A stretch of 64,000 nt of DNA, from NCBI RefSeq assembly GCF_037975245.1, contig NC_092574.1, forward strand, positions 7,440,213-7,504,212, given 5' to 3'. How positions within the stretch are numbered: the first letter of the stretch is position 1; each line of letters opens with the position of its first letter. Below, in pieces: positions 1-11,600 of this stretch. The notes beneath the pieces were generated by a model. That model had not been told where the DNA came from. It did not search any database and saw only the letters and a program-made list of their open reading frames with translations. This stretch comes from Apostichopus japonicus (Eukaryota > Echinodermata > Holothuroidea > Aspidochirotida > Stichopodidae). The position numbers were made by a program, and so were the translations under genes.

Positions 1-734
1 TCAGAATTTTATTGAATTAACTTTGTCATCAACCCTGATGTATAAGATGAATGACGTTTAAACTTAGAGCTTTATTCATAGTTCCTTTAGTCGTGAATAA
101 GGCAAGAATGCACACTTCCCTGAGATGGATGACGTCAGTGAAACCGACCGGATTCTCCGTATCCGTCGACTAAAGAATTATCATTTAATTGCATTTTCAA
201 AAGAAAGAGTAAATTCAAGCTCTAGACAAGCTTGTCAACTATAATTTAACGCCTTGACGCATTTTTTCATCTGTGTCTAAAAATTGAACATAACTTAAGA
301 CGACATGCATAACGTTAACTGCAGAGAAGATTGTCGGAATTTGTGAAATCAAACAAACAAACTAAATAAATTAGAGATAGAGAGACGACAGAAAATAGCT
401 GTCGAAAATAACCGTTGAACTTTTGTGTCTGGTTGACTCCTAATTTTATTCTTTTATTTTTAAATTATTTGTAAAAAGTGAGTGACAAAAAAAAAAAAAA
501 AAAAAAAAAAACTTTTTTTTTTTCAGCCTGTCTTCGTTTCTTTCAGAATATTCAAAATGTTGATAAATACGCCCATCCCATTTTCATCCCCGTTGGTGCC
601 CTAAACTTTCTGTTGTTGCTTTACTCTCTCCACTCATTTAACGTAACACATCATACAAATGAGGGCTAATTTGTAGGGTTTAGGTGTAGGGTCACGCTTC
701 AGTGAAGTCTAAAGGGATACAGGTCAACTACATC

Positions 735-934
735 ATCGCTTCTCGGCCTTTTAGCTAAGATCATGTGTAGTATCTGTTCCCTTTCGAGGGGAATGGTGAT
801 GCACACCTGACGATGATCACACAGTCACAGTCCCGATGCAAGGGGACTGGGGTTGAGAGCGGATCAGTCGTTTGGTAGTTTGGTTTTCGTGCCCATGCAG
901 GTTCTTTCCTGGGCGACTTTTCCTTAAAAAAAAA
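735..934 (+). mobile_element. SINE-like retroposon with U2 snRNA-like head, copy 1
   Basis: The first 46 bases follow the 5' end of U2 snRNA with two differences, including the branch-site-pairing GTAGTA. After tatctgttc the sequence leaves U2 completely: a ccctttcgagggg hairpin, a unique body, a second hairpin around cccatgcaggttctttcctggg, and an A-tail after cttttcctt. The Sm site and 3' stem-loops of real U2 are missing, so this is not a U2 gene. It lies in a GABBR2 intron. SINEs with U1/U2 heads are described from crocodilians (SINEU). No clear target duplication was seen. Confidence 0.75.
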
Positions 935-1686
935 GGATCACCTCTGTCATGTTAAATCATTTTAAGCAGCTTATTGGGAATTAACTATTCAAAAATCGCC
1001 ACTGACACAAAAAAAAAAAAAATTAGAGACCCTCCAAAACAGTCTTAGTTTCACCATGCTTAAAATAGCAAACCTTTCAGTCTCGGATTAGTTCGGATCA
1101 GGTGGAAAAAACTCGACTAAACCAGCTGCAACTATTTGAAGCATGTCTATCATATCTTTTCAGTCTCAGTTTGGTAGCTGTGTATTAGGCACCTGTAGTG
1201 TCACGCTATGTACGCTGATGTGCTTTTAAACATGTAGTGAGATAGGAAGTATGTTTTGGGTTTTTCTGTGAGAAAGATTATATTCCCTTGAAAGACATTT
1301 TGCTTTGTGATTAGTAGTTTTCTTCCTCAAAATCATTTGAGACTTGGTGCCTCTTTCTTCAGAAGGCTAAGGGTAAGAGAAAATTCAATTTAGGTGAGTT
1401 TAGAGTCAATTATATATTGAGATTGGTCACAACCAAAGAAATTCAAAACCTAGAGGATTTTCTTTCCTATGCTTAATTTTTTTTTCATCTTCTTTTCATT
1501 ATTGCTTTTTATTATATCTCTGCAGCTGATGTCGTTTTTTGATCAAATTTTTCTCTATAATTTCTTAATAAATTTATCCTTGCCAGTGTGTAAGTTTATA
1601 GTATAGAGTTCTTCATAGAGTTTTATCACCGTAGGTCGTTCATCTTTCTATATATATATATATTCCCCCTTTTTTCTTTCTTCAAG

Positions 1687-1752
1687 GACAAAGACGTTCG
1701 GATTATCATTGGTAGCTTCCAAGAGACGACTGCACGTAGAGTATTTTGTGAG
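1687..1752 (+). CDS. GABBR2: GABBR2-like exon: Venus-flytrap strand DVRIIIGSF
   Basis: 22 codons, phase 0 at both ends, between a ttcaag acceptor and a gtgcgt donor. It encodes [20 protein letters not shown] plus CE. The family equivalent is the DVRII(V/L)G strand and following helix. The Tyr that contacts GABA in GABBR1 is Gln here. This is the most 5' exon found. No convincing earlier exon was seen in positions 1-1680. Confidence 0.88.
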
Positions 1753-2083
1753 GTGCGTTCATATATATTCTAACTTCTTTATTATGGAAATGATTTTCCC
1801 TCCCCCCTTAAATATACCTCACAAAATGTCTGCGGCTTAGCTAGGATGTTTTTTTTCTTCTATTTTCTTTTGGGTGTATGTGTATGAAAAGTCATGCTAT
1901 GCCCTCTGGTTGAAGCAGATGTCCTTGAAAAGTTTAATAAATGAGGGCAAGCATTTTATTACAAGTCAAAATCAAGGGCGATCTAATCGGAACATTGCGT
2001 GACGAGGAAACGGACGATGTTCGTCTTAAGGCTATGTGCACTAAGACTACTCAAGTTGACGGGCCATATGGATGGAGAAGAAG

Positions 2084-2137
<54 letters not shown>

Positions 2138-2580
2138 AAATGGGGCGCAAACGACGTTGAAGATATTTACATTTGGGAAATCAATTAGTAATTTTTCGGT
2201 CTCGTTAATGTAGTAGTGTATATAGAATGAGACTGTGTTGTGTAGGGCATGTACATGAGTAAATGTCAGCGATTTACAGACCTTTATAGCTACTGTCAGG
2301 CTCTGGTGTTTTTGATAGGTTTATAAGTTCATATATAGAGATAATATTGTGAGAACTATGCTACTGACAGACGAAATTATTTTGCGGGATGTAAAAATAT
2401 GAAAACTTACAACAACAAAAATGTATGTGAAGACCACATTATAACCGATTGTTATCCTAAGAGGACATTTTACTTAGGAATTTTGTTCAATGTGAGATGA
2501 AGATGATGATAAGGTTGTGTTTATATAGGTGAATTTGCAGCAACTTCTGGAAATATTATTATTATTATTAATATTATTAT

Positions 2581-2628
<48 letters not shown>

Positions 2629-5600
2629 ATATATATATATATATTAATATATAGCCTTTTGGCTAAGATCATGTGTAGTATCTGTTCCCTTTCGAAGGGA
2701 ATGGTGATGCACACCTGACGATGATCACACAGTCACAGTCCCGATGCAAGGGGACTGGGGTGGAGAGCGGATCAGCCGTTTGGTAGTTTGGTTTTCATGC
2801 CCAGGTTCTTTCCTGGGAGACTTTTCCTTAAAAAAAAATAATATATATAAATAATACTATATACTATAAAGCTAAAACATCCGCATATAGATGGTCACTG
2901 CCACCCAACATCGCTTATCAGAGATTAAGTAATAATTTTCTTACGGTTTCGATATAGATATTTAGTCCACATTTCCTTTTTTTTTCGTTTCATTACCCTT
3001 TAATTATAATACACAACATTCAAGCATACGCTCTTTCAAATATCAACCAATCTTATTTATTATATGTACATAGAACTTCAAGGGTTAAGTTAAATAGCTA
3101 ACAGAATCTTTAGAGTTAACGGTAATATAAACAAAGATTCTTTAAGAAATATTCTACATTGGGTATATATATTCCCCATATTTCTAAACGGTTGAAGTGG
3201 CAATATGAAATTTTTCCCATACACGCGCAGCTAATGCAATGATTATAGCAGATAGTTCACGACGGTTTCGACAGGACAAATTTTCCGTAGACTAAAAAGA
3301 TATAGAACTCTGCCTAGACACACTAATTAATCCATATGGTTCATCCCATGGGGAACTGTATAACGCACTATCGGCCTCGCTTTGCCCAGATTATCTAATC
3401 GGATAATGTTGCCATATGATGTTGAAGATTATTAATTTATCTAGATATATCATTTATGAAATAAATTCTTTTCGGCGTTTGCTATATTTTATACTCTGCA
3501 AGAAGGACATTACTGCTCTCTCAAAGGGGGAGAATGGGAGTGGTGGCTGGGGTGCTTGCTATATTCTACGCATGCAGCCGTGTGGCTTCAAGTAGCCCGA
3601 TGATCGTGGCTATATTTCTTATTTCCAAAGAGTGAGAAATCAAATTTTTAGAGTGGCCACAATCCATCACTCTTTCGAGGAGTGATGTCAGTCCTTTGCT
3701 CAGAGTGAATTTAATCCAATTTACCGCTTATGAGGTCAAACCAACTTTATAGTGGTAGAATGAAATTGCCAATCACGTTACTCTTTGATAAGAGTGTCAT
3801 TCTTTCCTACAGAGTTTTCATCACTTTGAACACTCTCAGAGAGTGAGTTCTGTGGAAATGAGAGTTTACATTTAAAAGCTATACAATTCGCTTCCTAGTT
3901 GGTATTATACGCACAATTAACAGGAAAGGAAACAAGCTCTAAACTTTACTACCCCATTATTTTCATGTATTACTCCTCGTGAGATGTTTGGTATAGATAA
4001 CACTGTAAAGCAACTTAAATATGTCTGTATTTACTTTTCACTCGAGAAACTCATATTGAGGCGAAATTAATTCAATATTTGTGTAATAACTTATAAAATC
4101 AACCGAAATTTATACATGTCGTGTTTTCCAACAGGCGTACAAACAAAATATGTATGGAGGTCAATACGTTTGGTTTCTGTTGGGCTGGTACCAACGTGAA
4201 TGGTGGCGCATGGGAAATGACACAGGGTGCACCGTGGAGCAACTGGACCAGGCAGTAGAAGGGTATTTTTCTGTGGATATGATGGATATTAATATGAACA
4301 ACGATAAGTTAATCTCCGAACAGGTACGTTGTCATTCATCTAGTCTTAATTTCGTCCAGATTCTCATTGCCTACATGGGCAAGAGCATGGACATGATTGT
4401 GGACATCGGCATGGGCGTGGTGTATTGGCGTGGACATGCGCATAGACATGGGCGTGGGCATGGGCGTGGGCATGGGCGTGGGTATGGGCGTGGACATGGG
4501 CGTGGGTATGGGCGTGGACATGCGCGTAGACATGGATGTGGGCATGGGCGTGGGCATGCGCGTGGACTTGGGCGTGGCCATGGGCGTGGACATCGGTAAG
4601 GGCGTGGGTATGGGCGTGGACATGGGCGTGTACGTGCACGTAGACATGGATATGGGCGTGGGTCTTGGCTCTTCACGCTATGTGAATCGGGCACAAAAAA
4701 ATGTCCAAATCCTTTATTCAATTTTACAGAATCACTTTTTGTCTCTGTTACGCTTGACGCAGCCTTTCCTCTCTATCCCTGTTACTTGTAAGAACATTTT
4801 TGTAACAAACCAAAGAGGGGGGTCGGGTGGAGAGTAGTAGGGATACCGCCCGGATCCGCTCCTGAGTAAGCATATACCCTGCTCCATTTCTGCAAGTAGT
4901 TCAAGATTATCATAATATGTTGATAATAGCATCATGCGTTAAATTGCAACACCCTGAACCACGTTTTCTGAACATTGACGTTCTCTGAAACAAGACATTA
5001 AAAGTTTCATTAGTTAAAGCAAACATGCTCAAAGACGCCTGCGTAATGATCTTATGATAATAATGATAATAATAAAGAAAATAACTTTCATCTTGAATAT
5101 TTTCACGGTGTTCATTATATCTCTTCGGGAGAAAGAAGGTATATACGAGAAAATATTTACACAAGAAACTCTCTTTATACAGTTATCAATAGTGTTGGCT
5201 AAATATTATGATTAAGTGTGACGTCATCAAGGTGGGTGGGAGTACTATATGATGGGAACGATATAGGCATTCCCAATACAAAAGTATACATGTTTGGTTT
5301 GGTTAGGTTATCCCAAATTCTCTTTGATGATATTGTATCATTCTAGATTCATTCCCTGCCAATAATGAAATATTTTAAATAATAGTGCATCATTTTTTCT
5401 TCTGAATTTAGACTGTGGACGAATTTATAAAACAGCTATCGGACCTCGGTGTTCACCATGTTGATTCTACGCATGCACCACAAACATACGATGCCGTTTG
5501 GACCATTGCTGTGACGTTACGAACTCTAATCGAAAACACAAACACAAGCCTGGAATATTTCAGTTATGAAAACCAGGCCTGGAAAGATGAGATAATGGGC

Positions 5601-8600
5601 TACCTATCTCGTCTCCATTTCAATGGCGTCTCGGTGAGTGAAATTTGATTTGCAAGCAATAAATTTTTATATTACATGGCTGATAACATCCCACGGAGAT
5701 AATGGAGAACAAAAAAAAAACGCCTGAACGAGGAAGGTTAAGGACGCCATGGGAAGGTGCTTCTGACATGGTTGATGTATATATACGTACATACTAGAAA
5801 GGGCAGCTACTGACCGCATTCCGCAATCGATGTAGAACTATTTATTATGGGTTAAACTTGAAAATAACGCTGTCCGATAGGCGGTCAGTTTTGCTCGTTA
5901 ACTTTAAAAAATAATATATAAAGAAACATCGTAAAGAAAGGTATCGGACTCAACGCTTGCTTTAGGTATCCAAACATATCGATGTCAATTATGTCGCTAC
6001 AATTCGAGGTTGTTTTAAGTTTGCCATCACAAGGGTGGTCTAAATTAGTGTTGAAAATTGGTTTTTAAATGTGTACGAACGACTCATTGCTTGTCCACCA
6101 TTTTGTGACGTCATTTTGGGACACATCAGGCGGAAGTAGGAATCGAAATTCCGGATCTTTCGTGTCTTAGACCGAAGTCCGTAACACTCGACCACAGTGT
6201 GAATGCGTATATGAAATGGCTATGTATAACCGCCAATGAGAGCGTATTATCATAACACTTCATAACAACACTTTTCGGGCGTGTTGATATTCATTAATTT
6301 ATAATATATGTATGTATGTATATATATATATATATAGTTATATATAACCAACTATATATATAAAAAATGCAAAATTTCCTTCCTCCTATCTTTGCAGGGT
6401 ATATATATATATACATATATATATAGTTATATATATAGTTATATATATATAGTTATATATATATAGTTATATATATAGTTAGATATAGTTATATTTATAT
6501 ATAAATATACGTCAATTGATTATTGAGAAGTTATTCGGAAAATACATCGAAGGAAACTATAAGGTGTGATTACTCGTAATGCAAATTTCTGTGACTTTTG
6601 ACTGACATCTTTCTCCTAGCAAGAAAATGTTTACATAAGGACTTCTACCAAACAAGGACTGAATAGCTCAGTTGGTAAAGTACAGAACTTTGTCACATCC
6701 TATAATGTTTTGGTAGTCACTATTCTGACAAGTACAAAAGCAAAGCCTATAAATACCAATCGTCTTTTCAAACTTTTGGAAATTTAGTACCACAACTATT
6801 GCAAAATATCTTTCCCACTATTTTTGCAGGGTAAAGTTTCCTTCATCGGTCCAGATCGTAATGGGATAACAGTGTTTCGACAGAATCAAGAGGGAAACAT
6901 GACAAGGGTGGCGCTCTATTTTCCAGAGAATGGGACTTTATGTTTTGACTGCGAGGGGACGAAACCAATTAAGTGGAAAGGTAAGTGTTTTTTTTTGTCC
7001 ATAAGTTGTGTGCAATAGTGCATGGATCCAAGATTTCACGGGAGGGGTGTGGAGGGGGGGGGGTTCAAATACCAATAGATATCGAAACTCAGTACCGAAG
7101 TACAGCTGTTCATTACAAGGAAATCCCCCAAAGTATGGTAAGGAATGTCTTTGCGCGGAAGCGTATTAAAGATTTCCCACTATACATTATTTTGAGAAGA
7201 ATTTCTTTTGCAGGAATATTTTAAGAGCAACAAGAAGTTCTCATAGAGGGACCCGTGACCATCAAGTCTCCTTATTGTATCTGCTCATGGTTTCTTTCAA
7301 TATATAGTGTCTTATAAAACTCCTCTAGCCCACTTTTCTCAATGCAAATGACCAGCGTGCCGTGTTTTTCTTAGCATCATTTCTCGCGTTTCCTAATCTA
7401 CTGTGCTCCTCTTTTACCTGTCTCGACACTACTACTGCACCTTCCCTATTCTACCTAGTCTAAAAACTGTTAATATTTTAGCACTGCGCCCCCATTAAAT
7501 CTACTCTTGATCATCGCCCATTACCGCCTTCCGAATCTACTTCTGTTGTACAGGTACCGAATGCGCGATTAGCGCGTTACCCTTACTTTCGTATCGTTTA
7601 CGTTTCGTTCTAGAGTGTTCTTTCAAAGTTTCGCTCGTTCATTTCGACGCAAATGTTATTATTCTTCATATTCTACATATATCTAGCCTATTTATATGTT
7701 TCCGACCTATTGTATGAAGTTTTTCATGCTTTACACATCCCGTCTCTTTTTCGCGGGTCTTCGGCCTTAGTTTGCAGTGTCTTATAAAATCCTCTAACAC
7801 ACATTTCTGAATGAAAATGACGAGCGTGTTGTATTTCTTAGCACCATTTCTCCTGTTTCTTAAGTCATTTGAGCCCCGTTATATTACAAGACAAAAAAAT
7901 GATTTTCATGTATTTACATCCCCAGTTACTAATTATTTTCGTAAGGACACTAAAAGTCCAAAAGTATATAATATTATTGTCACAAAATAGACCTGAAGGA
8001 ACTGGGGAAGACATTCCAGCATGTTTTCCTCCCACTTTGAAAATCTGACAAAATAAAGCAGAAAATTGCTATGTCATTGGAAACCGATAATTCTGCTGTA
8101 GACCTTTGAAAATTACCATCAACTTTACCAGCCCCAGCATAACCGTTGTCCGGTGTCTAAGCTACTATTCCCATTTCGACGAGAAGCCATGATTTGCAAG
8201 GTTTCAGAAGTAAATAAACTGTAAATGTGATCAATTATTGATTTTTGATATATCGCTTAAAACTTGACATATTTCATTTCTTGTTTCAGATAATCGAATT
8301 CCAATCGATAAGCTTCGTGTTATTGATCACTATATATTAATTCATCCTTCTGCCTTTCTAATTATGACCGTTTTGGCTTCCATTGGGATCGTTGTGGCCA
8401 TTGTCTTTCTATCCTTCAATGTAAAATATCGTAAAACTAAGTAAGTATTGCTGCAATTTTTACCCATAATATAGTAAGTTATATAGTAAGTAACATATAG
8501 TATTCAGAGAGTAGAAATATAGTATACATATAGTATACATAAAGTAACTATTTCTCTCGTGGGCATATATTATTATTTTTTCTCAAAGTGGGGTGGGTGT

Positions 8601-11600
8601 GTGAATTGGAGTTGGGTGGGGATTAGGATGGCAGTGGTGGACATCGTAACCCAACTATAGTCTGACTGGGTACGAGTCCAAGCACAACATGGACTTAATG
8701 TGTCCAACGGATAAGCTGCATGTTTTCATAAAGTTTCCATAAATGGGGATTCTCCTTTTTTTGGGGTAATATGAAGTACCCATTTTTGACATATTTCAAA
8801 TAGGGCCCCCGCATTTGTCGTACACTATAATAATAAAACTAAAAAGGTCCACTGTTGTTATACAAATAAGAAAAATATATAATTATAAAAAGCATCGAAA
8901 TACTGGAATTTGTGGGTCGGAATGCAAAATGGATCCATTTCGTCTAAAGTCACTTTAAAGTCACATGTCCCATTTTACCATAGAAAATTTGTGCCCCATT
9001 CCCCTCCAAGATATGACTTTATCCCACCGCCACCGGTTTTGTTAACGTATATATGACGTATAAAATCCTATACCGATAACCAGTTATTTCTGTTCGACAG
9101 TTGAGAGGACTTGCATTGTCCTGTTGCAAATATTGCTTACCCAGAACCCCACAGGCCCCATACCTACCCATCCACCACCAATCCACCCCACCTCCAATCC
9201 TAACATCTCGTTCTGAAATTTGTATCCGTAACGGAAACAATACTAATACTAGAATATTACTATACAAATAAAATTGGCAACTCGCTTTCAAAATGAAAAG
9301 TTAGTTTCACTATATATCCGATACATAGCATGCAGGCACTTTATTCGTTGCCTTCTTCATCTTTTTTCGTTTTCTTTTTTTGCTAATTTTCTTAAATTTC
9401 GAAGCCATTCTGTCGTCAGAAAAAACTCGAAAAGTAAAAAAAAAAACTCGAAAAGTAAAAAAAGTCACAAATGGTTTGTTTTCATGAAATTTTATCACAT
9501 ATATCATTTTCATAAAATCAACGGAACGAATACACTATCTCAAAATTAATATGTATATTACTTCCTCCTCTTGTCACGTTTAAGGGGCTTCTAAGTTCTA
9601 CGGTTGAAATAAAAGAAAAGAATTAATTTCCTCTGTCAAAATCCTGTCAAAATTTTAAAAGCCCTTTGGCATTTCAATGGCAATTCCACAATGAGATTCC
9701 ATGCACTTTGAATAACAGATAAAAGTAAAAAGAAACGAAAAAAATGTTGCGTGAACGTTATAAGAAAAATTCTGTTCGATCCTAGAAATAGTAAAAAGAT
9801 TTTTTTGCGCGCGCGAGAGTGTATTCGTTACGCGCTGTTTCTTTTGCTGTTTTGTTTGTGCACATTGTACGGCTGCTATCAAGCGCCTGCAAGATAATCA
9901 CATCTTAGTAGTAAGTAGTAAGTTGAGTCTCGTCTATCCGACATGCTCGCATGCTCAAATCTTCCCCACAATAATTTGTTATTTTCAAAAAAAAAAAAAA
10001 AATTGATGTTCAGATAGCAAGATAATATCTTATCCAAAAAGCATAAAATAAAATATTGTTCATATTTATGGTATCGCGTCATTTCAACAAATTTTGACGG
10101 AATGCTAAATTCTTGACTTCTTTTCAAGTTTGTAAATTTGTAAGATGAAATGGCAACTTATTACATCTAGTCATTTCGAACATTTTCTGGAATAATGTAT
10201 ATTTGTTAAGGTTAAATATTCTTATCTTGATGGCACTTTTAAGTTACCTTACAATAGGATACGTGTCAGCTGTTCGTGTTTTAAGTGTCGCAAAGTCAAT
10301 ACAACTTTTCATGTGAAAGCGACAAACACTATATTAGAGAACGTATATTTTGTTTGGGAACCACGAAGGAGGAGGGGGCGGTGGGAGAATGGAGGGAATT
10401 TGTTTAAATTTAAATCTCATGTTTTTTTGTGCACCTGCGTTCTCTTAGTTAGGTAATGACTTAACAATATAGATATTGACGAAAATAAAAGTGTGACGTA
10501 AGACGGAAATTTATTTAAACGATTTCTCTGTTTTTAATTCAATATTCAATAGCTCGAATAGATATGTATGCCTCGTCAATGAAAAGCAAAAAGACGAAAT
10601 ATATCACATACTGTATATTATAACATATATTTGAATAGTTTTCGAATTATAATTTTTCTCTTGATTTCTGAGTAATTATCTCCTATTTTTTCTCCGTTTA
10701 CAGGTATATTAAATTGTCAAGTCCCAATCTTAACAACATTCTGGTTGTCGGGTGTATACTAGTTTATACAGCCATCATCTTCTGCGGTTTCGAATCTCAT
10801 CGTGTGGGACTCCATTTTTATACACCACTATGCACAGTAAGTTTTAAAATTGACATTATGACAACGGCCTCGTGAACGATGGGTCTATATAGGACCCTGG
10901 TAATCAAATTGAGTATCGCAACCCAACCCATTTTAGGGTCGCAACAATATTTTGGAGCAGTGGCGGAGCGTCCATACAGTCAGGGGGCGGATGCCCCCCC
11001 CCCCCACCCTGACGGACTCAAATGGACTGCTGGCGCCCTTTTCAGCTCTTTACCACTTTTTACTTATTCGCGATTATTGACTTTTTTATTGCGCTCTCAT
11101 GTACTTATTGACATTTGTCACATTCTGTTGGTGTAATTTGACAATGACACCTATTTATTCTTCGTTTCTGCAAATAAGGCAGACCCGGAAAGGGTCATTT
11201 CCGGCGATCTGGGGAGCATCTTTACTCAAAAAATTTCTGTACGCTACGCGCCAACCAGTGGTGGCGCTCCGCTTAGATAGTGTCGAAAGCGCCCCTACAG
11301 ACCATTCTCGCCCCTCCTGACCAATACCCCTAGCTCCGCCACTGTTTTGGAGGGTAGTCAAAACAGTTCGAGAAACAAATTGCGGATATTTGTGGGGAGA
11401 AAAAAGAGAGACAATTTTGAAAATAAAATTACCTCAAAATTTAGAACGATTTCGAAAGGGTTCTTCCAGTTGTTGCCTTCTTCAGGCCGCAACAGATGCC
11501 ACTTAAAGATCTCCAACATGATGAAGGTAAATATTGGGGTCCCCAAGCAGTTTGAATACCAGGGATGTAGAGTATATTGAGCTATTTTAAGAATGGTAAA

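Noticed and set aside
735-934. Functional U2 snRNA gene
   Set aside because: Only the first ~46 bases are U2-like. The Sm site and the 3' stem-loops are absent and an A-tail follows.
1941-2213. 90-codon frame near the first GABBR2-like exon
   Set aside because: It runs into a TA microsatellite, does not fit the receptor between the exons at 1687 and 4135 (which join directly in frame), and has no homologous motif.
4336-4837. Several open frames of 90-146 codons on both strands
   Set aside because: They are produced by the 6/12-bp minisatellite (a multiple of three without stop codons) and have low-complexity products.
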